From Oscillospiraceae bacterium (GTDB lineage: Bacteria > Bacillota > Clostridia > UMGS1810), in assembly GCA_015069095.1 (NCBI GenBank), contig SVJH01000023.1, positions 1 through 33,080 of the forward strand: 33,080 nt of DNA, given 5' to 3'. Of the stretch, positions 1 through 7,595 are shown piece by piece; the stretch's first letter is position 1, and every line of letters begins with the position of its first letter. The notes under the pieces were generated by a model. The model was not told where the DNA came from and did no database searches. It saw nothing but the letters and a program-made list of their open reading frames with translations. The translations under genes and the position numbers were made by a program.

Positions 1-12
1 TAAATGTGGAAG

Positions 13-117
13 TTATTCTATTGTATTCCCACACTCTACATCAATTACGACTCTTACGTTAATGTAGTTTTTTATCTCCTTATTTCGGAATTTATCGCCC
101 TCTGCGTTAAACACCAT
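13..117 (-). CDS. possible 34-aa ORF or degenerate conserved segment downstream of rlmD
   Basis: A short reading frame (ATG at 117, TAA at 13-15) lies just downstream of the rlmD stop and would encode 34 residues ending in VRVVIDVECGNTIE. There is no convincing ribosome site before the ATG. The same frame stays open upstream of the ATG into the 3' end of rlmD, so the ATG may not be a real start. The wording of the peptide looks protein-like (alternating hydrophobic strand residues), but I do not recognise a family. It could be the tail of a broken gene or a chance ORF. The segment has no clear terminator for rlmD. Confidence 0.2.
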   Translation of the reverse strand: MVFNAEGDKFRNKEIKNYINVRVVIDVECGNTIE

Positions 118-149
118 ATGCTTCGCAAAGTGCCTAAAATAAAGGATTT

Positions 150-1508
150 CTACGTATTTTGTCTTTGTAGCAAAACCACAGTCTCGACGTGTGTTGTATT
201 TGGAAACATATCGACAGGTGTCAGTTTTTTAAGGATATACCCTTTTTCTTTTAAAATTTCAACATCTCTTGCAAGTGTTGCACTATTGCACGAAACGTAA
301 ACGACTCTTTTTGGAGAAATCGTTTCTATAAGGTTTAAAAGTTCTTCTGAGCATCCTTTTCTTGGTGGGTCGACTACAACTACATCTGCTTTACATCCTT
401 CTTTTAAAAGTGAATTTACAACTTCAAACGCATCTCCTGCGTAGAACGAAGCATTTTCTATTCCGTTCATTTTTGCATTTTCTTTTGCGTTTACAATTGC
501 ATCTTCTACTATTTCAACGCCTATTACTTTCCCTGCTTTTTTTGCCATAGTAAGTGTTATTGTACCTACTCCGCAGTAAAGGTCAAATACTGTGTCATTT
601 TCGTTTAAATCGGCATATTCAAGTGCTTTTGCATATAGATTTTCCGTCTGTTTTGTATTTACCTGAAAGAACGAATGCGTCGAAATTTTAAACTTCAAAT
701 CAAAAAGAGACGCTAAAACGTAATCTTCTCCCCAAAGCGTAATATTTTTTTCACCAAGTATTACGTTACTTTTATTTGTGTTTATATTCTGCACAATCGA
801 TGTAACATTATATTTTTCAAGTTCTTTTGCTAAAAACTCAACATTTGGAATTTTCTTTTTAGAATTTGTAACAAAACAAACAAACGACGAATCATTAAAA
901 TCACGTATGTAAATGTTTCTTATTACACCCTTGTGAGTTTCTTCGTTATAGATACTCAAATTATTTACTTTTATAAATTCAAGACAAATTTTTGCTATTT
1001 CGTTTATATTTTTTCGACTGATAAAACATTTATCAAAAGGTACTATTCTATGTGATTTAGACGCAAAAAATCCCATCTGCACATTCCCATTTACAATACC
1101 AACAGGTATCTGCGCTTTATTTCTGTAATAGCACTCATCAGGCGACGGAATTATTGGATAAAACTCAAAATCGCCTTCTTTGTATGATGTTATTTTATAA
1201 ATATTGTTCTTTACAATACTTTCTTTTATTTCAAGTTGGTTTTTATACTTAATATGCATTATTTCGCATCCGCCGCATTTTGGAAATGACGGACAGATTG
1301 CATCTTGTCTTATTTCGCTTTTCTTTACAAAACTTTCAATTTTTGCATAAGCATAATTCTTATTTGGCTTTAAAATTTTTGCCATAACAACATCGCCTAT
1401 GGCAGCATTCTTAATAAAAAGGGTATAACCGTCTTTTTTGGCTATACCCTCCCCACCAAAGCCGATATCTGTTATTTCAACTTTAACAATATCATTCTTT
1501 TTCAGCAT
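150..1508 (-). CDS. rlmD: 23S rRNA (uracil-5-)-methyltransferase, RlmD/RumA type
   Basis: This 452-aa protein is an SAM-dependent RNA m5U methyltransferase, probably acting on 23S rRNA. An N-terminal TRAM-like domain covers about residues 1-60. It is followed by an iron-sulfur cysteine set at C72, C78 and C81, with the fourth ligand probably C161 (FDKC). The C-terminal Rossmann domain has the SAM motif DLYCGVGTITL, the DPPRKGC motif, and the catalytic cysteine in VSCNSATLARD near residue 405. Length is normal for the family. The ATG at 1508 shares its A with the stop of the upstream nucleotidyltransferase gene (TAATG), and AAAGGA lies before it, so the two are translationally coupled. It is the last gene of the eight-gene typA operon. 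Gram-positive RlmCD paralogs are hard to tell apart by eye, so the exact uridine modified is inferred. Confidence 0.93.
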   Translation of the reverse strand: MLKKNDIVKVEITDIGFGGEGIAKKDGYTLFIKNAAIGDVVMAKILKPNKNYAYAKIESFVKKSEIRQDAICPSFPKCGGCEIMHIKYKNQLEIKESIVKNNIYKITSYKEGDFEFYPIIPSPDECYYRNKAQIPVGIVNGNVQMGFFASKSHRIVPFDKCFISRKNINEIAKICLEFIKVNNLSIYNEETHKGVIRNIYIRDFNDSSFVCFVTNSKKKIPNVEFLAKELEKYNVTSIVQNINTNKSNVILGEKNITLWGEDYVLASLFDLKFKISTHSFFQVNTKQTENLYAKALEYADLNENDTVFDLYCGVGTITLTMAKKAGKVIGVEIVEDAIVNAKENAKMNGIENASFYAGDAFEVVNSLLKEGCKADVVVVDPPRKGCSEELLNLIETISPKRVVYVSCNSATLARDVEILKEKGYILKKLTPVDMFPNTTHVETVVLLQRQNT

Positions 1509-2251
1509 TATTTAAGGATTCCTTTATATGTGTTTTCCACTTCTTTATAACTTTCTAAATTTCCGATATCATAGCGTTTACCTATCATTTCAAACGCGTT
1601 CACATCTGTTTGAGTACAAAGGTATGCTATAAAACTTCCGGGCGCATCTGTTCCGCAGCCTTCGTTAATACCTTTTTTTACATAAGGCAAATCTTTTTTA
1701 GCATAAATATAAAACGGTGGAACTGCAAAATGTGATGGTGGGTTTTCAGGTTTTTCCACCATACTCTTTACATAACCTGTTTCGTCTTTATCTATAACTC
1801 CGCATTTCTGAAGTTTTTTAATACTTTCTTCATAGTAACACATTATGCAAGATGTTTTCTTTTCTTTGTAAAAATTAACAAAATGCGAGAATGAAAAATC
1901 AAGCACATTGTCGCCTGCAATAACTAAGAGGTCATCATCTAAATTAAGTGATTCTATTGCAAATTCAATATCTTTTACAGCACCAAGTCTGTGGTCATTA
2001 TCAATTGAACCATCGTCTAACACTGTTATAGGTTTTGTAAGGTTATTATTATTTTCCCAGTTTTTAAAATGCTCATAAAATTTATGGTTTGAAATAATAA
2101 CATAACCGTCAATTTCACTTATTTTATCAATATCTTCAAGCAAATGGTCAAGAATTGTTTTATCTTTTACTTTAAGTAGCGGTTTTGGAAAATTTTCTGT
2201 TAAAGGATAAAGTCTTGTTGCGTATCCTGCCGCAAGTACTACACATTTCAT
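1508..2251 (-). CDS. sugar-1-phosphate nucleotidyltransferase
   Basis: This 247-aa protein has the NTP_transferase fold that turns a sugar-1-phosphate and an NTP into an NDP-sugar plus pyrophosphate. The nucleotide-binding signature at residues 6-26 reads LAAGYATRLYPLT, then PKPLL. The usual GxGTRL is GYATRL here. Later motifs are AGDNVLDF (metal and sugar-phosphate site), VEKPENPP and a final RYDIGN segment. There is no left-handed beta-helix C-terminal domain, so it is a short single-domain enzyme like RmlA/HddC/GalU relatives. The ATG overlaps the stop of the GHMP kinase gene by four bases (ATGA), which strongly suggests that kinase and nucleotidyltransferase act in succession on the same sugar. 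The base (UTP, dTTP, GTP or CTP) and sugar cannot be read from the sequence. Confidence 0.85.
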   Translation of the reverse strand: MKCVVLAAGYATRLYPLTENFPKPLLKVKDKTILDHLLEDIDKISEIDGYVIISNHKFYEHFKNWENNNNLTKPITVLDDGSIDNDHRLGAVKDIEFAIESLNLDDDLLVIAGDNVLDFSFSHFVNFYKEKKTSCIMCYYEESIKKLQKCGVIDKDETGYVKSMVEKPENPPSHFAVPPFYIYAKKDLPYVKKGINEGCGTDAPGSFIAYLCTQTDVNAFEMIGKRYDIGNLESYKEVENTYKGILK

Positions 2252-3429
2252 TTTATACCAACTCCATTTTCAGATTTACAAAAATACACGCCGAATGTAT
2301 CTTTATACTGTGGGAATTTTTCAAGATAGCGTCTTGTTATTTCTTCTTTGATATGTTCTTTATATTCAGGATTTACAATTGCCATACAGCACCCTTTAAA
2401 GCCTGCACCGGAGAATCGCCCACCATAAATTCCTTTAGTTTCTGTCATAATATTGTATATTTCTTTAAGTTCATCAGAACCTGTTTCAAAATTATTTATA
2501 GAACTGTAACCCGATTCAAAAACAAGTTTTCCATAGCCTTCTAAATCGCCGTTTGCCCAACACTCGGCACCTTTTTTAACTCTTTCACATTCAGTATAAA
2601 AGTGCGTCGCTCTTTTTGCCCAGTCCTTTGGGATTCTATCTTTATATTCCAAAAATGTTTCATAAGGTACATCTCTAAGACGGGAATCAGCATATTTTCC
2701 GTAAGGAATACCGCTAAGTGCCTTTATTAAATATGATGCACTTTTACATTCGTCAACTCTCATATTAAAACTGCTTCCTACAAGTGTTCTTTGAACACCT
2801 GAGAAAATTACTGCAAATTCAAAAGGTTTCATATTAGGATTATTAGGGATGTACTTATATGTGTCATCTTTTGTATCGAGAAACAACAAATGGTCCTTTT
2901 TACATAAAACTTCGCAACTTTGGTCAAGTTTTCCAACATGAACCCCGACATAGTCCTTTTCGGCACTGAGTGCAAAGTCAATGTATTCCTGCTCGGTAAG
3001 TTCAATATTATTTACCATAGCAAGTGCTTTTAAAAAGCAGATAATTACTGCAGCAGAAGACGAAAGACCGCCTATTGGCATTGAACCGTATATAAGACCT
3101 TTTAGACCAATTTTAAGATTTTTATCCCGTGCAAGATACCTTGTTCCGCCTCTTAAATAATCTGCCCAGTCATTTTGCATTTCAGGAACGTCGTTAAGCG
3201 GGAAAGATACTCTTCCTTCCATATTAAGACTTTCAAGTTCAATTACTTTTGATTTATCGGGAACAAAAAGTATTTCTATTCCCTCATCAATTGCAAATCC
3301 TGATACCAATCCGTACTGATGGTCAACATGTGCCCCGATAGGACATAATCTGTACGGACAAAAAGTTTTCATTATTTCTTCATCAGTGTTAAATCGTTTT
3401 TTGAATTCGTCTTTTAAATTTAAAACCAT
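2248..3429 (-). CDS. GHMP sugar kinase, galacturonokinase-like (commonly labelled galactokinase)
   Basis: This 393-aa cytoplasmic kinase phosphorylates a sugar at C1 with ATP. Visible motifs are the sugar-binding signature CPYRLCPIGAHVDH (residues 24-37), the GHMP ATP loop GLSSSAAV (121-128), the catalytic-Asp motif VGKLDQ (165-170) and the C-terminal GGRFSGAGFKGCC (336-348). Classical galactokinases read GEHTDY at the sugar site; here it is GAHVDH. From memory, plant galacturonic acid kinase has PYRICPLGAHIDHQ at this place and also the AKRA, LRVSEC-type and FSGAGF-GCC motifs matched here. I therefore infer a uronic-acid or related sugar substrate rather than galactose. AAGGGG precedes the ATG. 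The gene overlaps the nucleotidyltransferase gene by four bases. Kinase fold is certain; substrate is inference. Confidence 0.85.
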   Translation of the reverse strand: MVLNLKDEFKKRFNTDEEIMKTFCPYRLCPIGAHVDHQYGLVSGFAIDEGIEILFVPDKSKVIELESLNMEGRVSFPLNDVPEMQNDWADYLRGGTRYLARDKNLKIGLKGLIYGSMPIGGLSSSAAVIICFLKALAMVNNIELTEQEYIDFALSAEKDYVGVHVGKLDQSCEVLCKKDHLLFLDTKDDTYKYIPNNPNMKPFEFAVIFSGVQRTLVGSSFNMRVDECKSASYLIKALSGIPYGKYADSRLRDVPYETFLEYKDRIPKDWAKRATHFYTECERVKKGAECWANGDLEGYGKLVFESGYSSINNFETGSDELKEIYNIMTETKGIYGGRFSGAGFKGCCMAIVNPEYKEHIKEEITRRYLEKFPQYKDTFGVYFCKSENGVGIK

Positions 3430-3441
3430 TTCTTTTCCCCT

Positions 3442-4383
3442 TTAATTCAATATTAACAGAGTTGAAAACATAATAAGTGTGATTACAAATACTATTAGAA
3501 CAAATATTTTTTTGTTTTTTCTGACTGATTTAAGATGGCATAAAACTGTTGAAAAGCCAACAAAAATCGGTGGTAAAAATGTCATAAACGGCGATGCTCC
3601 CTGAGCAAAATACATATATGACATAATAAACATAAGTGTGTAAAATGCTGAGAATTTAATATAGCCTTTAATATATTTCCCACTTATTAAAAATAAAATA
3701 AATGTAAATAAAGACATCGACAATATCACAATTTTATCAACCGTCATATTTGTAAAAAATGGACCTATTCCTTCGCCCTTTTGCACTGTCAAATCAATTG
3801 GAAATGCATTTATAAAATCTGTGTGAATAAAAATTGAAAGTATAATAATTACAGTCATGTTTACAAATGCTGTCCAGGCTGTTTTCTGATTTTTTATTTT
3901 AAAATATGAAAAAAATCCAATTAAATACATTGCTACTACAAAAACTTTATAACTTAGTGCAAGTATCGCCAAAGTCATAAGCATTATGTACCATTTAATA
4001 AGTCCGTCAAATTTGAGATAATACATATATATCAAAAACGATGACAAAAGGCACGAAAATGCACTGCCTTCTGTTTTATATGCAAAAACGCTTACAATTG
4101 CAAGATAAAGCCATATCATTGCAAGTGAAATCTTTTGAGTGTTTGCTTTTCTCATTACAAGATACAAAAGATGAGCACTTGCTATTATACAAGTTATATC
4201 AAATATTCTGTTTATAACATTGTGTTTAAAATTTCCTGATAAAAGTTTTATCGAAAAATCACTTGCGCTTTTAATAACTTCATTTTGGATACCAATATTA
4301 TCATAAGAAATAAAAAACAATCCAAATGCAACAAACAATATTAGAACTATTGATGTTGCAGTTATGTAAAAGGATTTATTCAA
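3442..4383 (-). CDS. polytopic membrane protein of unknown function
   Basis: This 313-aa protein has about ten or eleven hydrophobic helices, roughly at residues 8-28, 60-78, 85-104, 107-125, 132-160 (two), 170-188, 215-234, 240-260, 265-285 and 293-312. The segment between helices 1 and 2 (about 30 residues) is the only sizeable extracytoplasmic loop. No transporter or glycosyltransferase signature is recognisable. It starts at TTG (4383) behind AAAGGAG. It sits 12-13 bases from each neighbour, between the six-hairpin enzyme and the GHMP kinase, so it may import or export a sugar, or build a glycan, for the same pathway; this is inferred only from position. EpsG/polymerase-type or TraX-type membrane proteins are alternatives I cannot support by motif. 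Confidence 0.8.
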   Translation of the reverse strand: MNKSFYITATSIVLILFVAFGLFFISYDNIGIQNEVIKSASDFSIKLLSGNFKHNVINRIFDITCIIASAHLLYLVMRKANTQKISLAMIWLYLAIVSVFAYKTEGSAFSCLLSSFLIYMYYLKFDGLIKWYIMLMTLAILALSYKVFVVAMYLIGFFSYFKIKNQKTAWTAFVNMTVIIILSIFIHTDFINAFPIDLTVQKGEGIGPFFTNMTVDKIVILSMSLFTFILFLISGKYIKGYIKFSAFYTLMFIMSYMYFAQGASPFMTFLPPIFVGFSTVLCHLKSVRKNKKIFVLIVFVITLIMFSTLLILN

Positions 4384-4396
4384 AATAAAATCTCCT

Positions 4397-6049
4397 TTAT
4401 TTTACTTTAATTTCTACTGTTATTTCTTTATCTTTTTTAAGATTTATTTTATAAGGCGTAAATATAAATCCGCCTACAAGCGAAAAGAAATTTTCGCCTT
4501 TTTCTATATTCTCTTCAGATACAATATGTACTTTTTCATTTGCTATTACCGGAAGTGTAAATACGGCGTCCACATCGGTTTTTACTATTATTTTTACGTC
4601 ATCATCAAAAATATATTTTACATAAAAACTTCCGTTTGTTTCGCCTAAATCATTCATTAAACTTCCACTGGCCATAAGATTTTCATCAACAAAAGCATCT
4701 GATGACAAAAGATTTGAATAACCTTCATTTTCAATTCTCATTGTTGAACATATATCAAAAACGGAATTTCTTTGCATCTGAAAATTGTTTGGTTCTGTTA
4801 TCTGATACTTTGTCATTGAGGCTGCCATAACAGGTCCTAAATCCATATGATAAAGCATTGTTATTGCCCCACCAAGCGGATTTGCACGTTTGCAGAAAGA
4901 AAAATCGTTCTCGCAAATACTTGCTCGCCATTTCTTTTTTGAAACAAGTGTTATGCCAACTGTATCAAATTTTTTTACGCCGTATTCCTCGTCACGGGCA
5001 AGTGTGCAAGCATTATACTGAGTATATTTAAGGCAAATATGTGCAAGAGATTTTGCATGTGTAACCTGATGATGCAAACAAGCAGGCTCACCTGCTTCGC
5101 AGTACATAAGTCCGCCATACAAAAATCCGTCGTGTGAGCATCTTTCATACATTTTAAAATTTCTTATTGCCGCTTCTTTTACTCTGTCATCGTCTACATC
5201 TAAAAAAGCAGTCTGACATCCATCGCTTGTACGGCTTCCATAGTATGTCCATTTTCCATTTCTTGAACCGAAACTGTTATCCCACGCACCATCAGGAAGC
5301 ATAAACTCAAGATGTGTAATAATTACGCTTTTTATTTTTTCCATCGCTTTTTTATCGCCTAATATTTTAGCAGCACTGTAAAGTGATGGAAGCGACTCTT
5401 CAACATTGTAACCAATATCAACAGGTCTTCTGCCTCTTTTTGTTACACCGTCTATTGGATGACCTTCGCCATATAAAAGATTATCTTCGCTTATATGATT
5501 AAGTGAAAATTCAAGCCATTTATATGCCTTTTCTTTGTACTTTTCTTCTTTTAAAATTCTATATGCAATCGCCATTGAATGTGTCCATCCGCAATAATAA
5601 TTTATTACAGGATTAGGACTATGCGGACCGCCAAGATAATCATACAAAAACTCACTTTGCCATTTGAAAATATCAAACCATTTATTGTATGTTTCTTTAT
5701 CTAAACAATCTTTAAAATGAATTAGCGTTTCTGCAAGAGAGATTTGATAAAAAGATGTTATTCCTCTCCACCCATTATTAACATCGTTATAGTAGCCGCC
5801 ATCCTTATGCTTTGTGTTGTTTTCTGCCCAGTCAACAAAAAGACGTGCACAGTTTAAATACTTTTCGTCATTTGTCTTGCTATACATATAAGTAAGCGGA
5901 AAAACTGCATCTGCACATCTTCCGTGATTTGACGCACAAGCAGGGCAAATAAGTGCACCATAAAGTTTTTTATCTTTAATACTTGTAAGTTGGTATTCAA
6001 CTAATCTGTCGCACCAACCCTTTAAAAGATTAAACGCTCTCTCTTTCAT
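4397..6049 (-). CDS. putative six-hairpin (alpha/alpha)6 glycosidase or polysaccharide-lyase-like enzyme
   Basis: This 550-aa protein has no signal peptide, so it is probably cytoplasmic. The first 350 residues have the repeated helix-pair texture of (alpha/alpha)6-barrel carbohydrate enzymes, with aromatic- and glycine-rich turns such as WRGITSFYQ, YYCGWTHSMA, YGEGHP, GSRTSDGCQ and HHQVTHAKS. The last 180 residues look like beta-strands, as in the beta-sandwich C-terminal domains of heparinase- and lyase-like enzymes. Residues 35-45 carry an unusual CPAC-x3-H-x2-C cluster that could bind a metal. I cannot assign a GH or PL family. AAGAGGCG precedes the ATG. Placed upstream of a membrane protein, a sugar kinase and a nucleotidyltransferase, it plausibly releases the sugar that the kinase then phosphorylates (inference). 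Confidence 0.6.
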   Translation of the reverse strand: MKERAFNLLKGWCDRLVEYQLTSIKDKKLYGALICPACASNHGRCADAVFPLTYMYSKTNDEKYLNCARLFVDWAENNTKHKDGGYYNDVNNGWRGITSFYQISLAETLIHFKDCLDKETYNKWFDIFKWQSEFLYDYLGGPHSPNPVINYYCGWTHSMAIAYRILKEEKYKEKAYKWLEFSLNHISEDNLLYGEGHPIDGVTKRGRRPVDIGYNVEESLPSLYSAAKILGDKKAMEKIKSVIITHLEFMLPDGAWDNSFGSRNGKWTYYGSRTSDGCQTAFLDVDDDRVKEAAIRNFKMYERCSHDGFLYGGLMYCEAGEPACLHHQVTHAKSLAHICLKYTQYNACTLARDEEYGVKKFDTVGITLVSKKKWRASICENDFSFCKRANPLGGAITMLYHMDLGPVMAASMTKYQITEPNNFQMQRNSVFDICSTMRIENEGYSNLLSSDAFVDENLMASGSLMNDLGETNGSFYVKYIFDDDVKIIVKTDVDAVFTLPVIANEKVHIVSEENIEKGENFFSLVGGFIFTPYKINLKKDKEITVEIKVK

Positions 6050-6069
6050 AAAATTCGCCTCTTATAATA

Positions 6070-6888
6070 TTAAAGTTTTATAATCTTTTCCAACATATTA
6101 TCAAGATGTTCGTTTTCAAATAGTTCAATCATCCCTTTATCGCAAGCGCTTGCAATTTTAGGATCGATTGGAAGATTGCTTATTGTGTCAATGCCAAATT
6201 TTTCGGCAATTTCTTTTATATTGCTTTCGCCAAATACTTTTATTTCTTTTCCGCAGTCTTCACATTTTACATAACTGTAGTTTTCAACAATTCCAAGTAC
6301 AGGAATATCCATAAGAGAAGCCATTTTTACTGCTTTTTCAACTATCATTGAAACAAGTTCTTGAGGAGATGTTACAATAATTATTCCGTCAATCGGAATA
6401 GACTGAAATACTGTAAGCGGTACATCGCCTGTTCCAGGAGGCATATCAATAAACATAATGTCTTCATCCTGCCATATTACATCTGTCCAGAACTGTTTTA
6501 CAACTCCCGAAATAACAGGGCCTCTCCATACAACAGGGTCGGTATCATTTTCAAGCAGAAGATTGATACTCATAATATCTAACCCTGTTTTTGATGTTTG
6601 AGGATAAATTCCGCTTCCGTCTGTAACGGCTTTTTCTTTTACATTAAACATTTTAGGAATAGAAGGGCCTGTGATATCTGCATCAAGTATTGCAGTTTTA
6701 AGACCATTTCTTTGTGCTAAAACAGATAGCATACCGGTAACGGAAGATTTACCTACTCCACCCTTACCGCTGACTATTCCTATAATCTTTTTAACACTTG
6801 ATTTTTCGTGTGGTTTTTCTATAAAACTTTCTTTTTTATTTGAGTTACAATCACTTTTACATGTTGAACAATCGTGTGTGCATCCCAT
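6070..6888 (-). CDS. mrp: Mrp/NBP35-family iron-sulfur cluster carrier ATPase
   Basis: This 272-aa P-loop ATPase is a probable scaffold or carrier for iron-sulfur clusters. The deviant Walker A is GKGGVGKSS, followed by LDADITGPSIPKMF and the Walker B-like IDMPPGTGDVPLT. The N-terminus carries a four-cysteine segment (MGCTHDCSTCKSDC) typical of the clostridial form. A CxxC pair (KCEDCGKEI) lies near residue 210 in place of the usual bridging CxxC. AAGGAAG precedes the ATG. It lies 20 bases downstream of ung in the typA operon. Iron-sulfur targets nearby include RlmD. Confidence 0.92.
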   Translation of the reverse strand: MGCTHDCSTCKSDCNSNKKESFIEKPHEKSSVKKIIGIVSGKGGVGKSSVTGMLSVLAQRNGLKTAILDADITGPSIPKMFNVKEKAVTDGSGIYPQTSKTGLDIMSINLLLENDTDPVVWRGPVISGVVKQFWTDVIWQDEDIMFIDMPPGTGDVPLTVFQSIPIDGIIIVTSPQELVSMIVEKAVKMASLMDIPVLGIVENYSYVKCEDCGKEIKVFGESNIKEIAEKFGIDTISNLPIDPKIASACDKGMIELFENEHLDNMLEKIIKL

Positions 6889-6908
6889 TTGTATCGCTTC
6901 CTTTTCTT

Positions 6909-7583
6909 TTATATGTTTTCTATTTGCCAGTCAATTGGCTCTTTGTTTAGTTTTATAAGTATTTCATTTGCTTTTTTAAAGTGCCCGCATCCAAAAAATC
7001 CTCTGCTTGCAGAAAGTGGACTTGGATGAACGGTTTCAAGCACAAAGTGTTTTGATTTATCAATATATTGTGCTTTTTCTCTTGCATTATTTCCCCAAAG
7101 AAGAAAAATTATCGGCTCCTGCCTGTTATTTAAATGTTTTATAACATTTGTAGTAAATATTTCCCAACCTTTTTTCTGATGCGAATTTGCAAGTCCATCA
7201 CGCACTGTAAGTGATGCATTAAGAAGAAGTACTCCCTGTCTTGCCCACTTTTCAAGATAGCCGTTGTTTGGAATATAAAGTCCCAAACTTTCTTTAAGTT
7301 CTTTATACATATTAAGAAGTGACGGCGGAATTGCTATTCCTTTTTGCACAGAAAACGCAAGTCCATGCGCCTGATTTTCGCCGTGATACGGGTCTTGTCC
7401 AAGTATTACTACTTTTGTATCCTTATATGATGTCCATTTAAGTGCATTAAAAATATCGTTCATATCAGGATGAATTTTGTGTTTTGAATACTCTTCTTTT
7501 AGAAATTCGCGAAGTTTCAAATAATAATCCGCTTCAAACTCATCTTTTAAAAGGTTATCCCAGTCATTATTAAGTTTAACCAT
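6909..7583 (-). CDS. ung: uracil-DNA glycosylase, family 1
   Basis: This 224-aa enzyme removes uracil from DNA in base-excision repair. The water-activating motif GQDPYHG (catalytic Asp), the uracil-binding [10 protein letters not shown], the FLLWGNNA segment and the DNA-intercalation motif [13 protein letters not shown] are all present in the family order. Length is typical. GGAGGA sits just before the ATG. The gene is 12 bases downstream of typA in the same transcription unit. Confidence 0.97.
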   Translation of the reverse strand: MVKLNNDWDNLLKDEFEADYYLKLREFLKEEYSKHKIHPDMNDIFNALKWTSYKDTKVVILGQDPYHGENQAHGLAFSVQKGIAIPPSLLNMYKELKESLGLYIPNNGYLEKWARQGVLLLNASLTVRDGLANSHQKKGWEIFTTNVIKHLNNRQEPIIFLLWGNNAREKAQYIDKSKHFVLETVHPSPLSASRGFFGCGHFKKANEILIKLNKEPIDWQIENI

Positions 7584-7595
7584 AATATCCTCCGA

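Noticed and set aside
4-300. 98-aa plus-strand ORF at the left edge
   Set aside because: Half of it is antisense to the well-supported 3' end of rlmD, it has no ribosome site, and it resembles no family.
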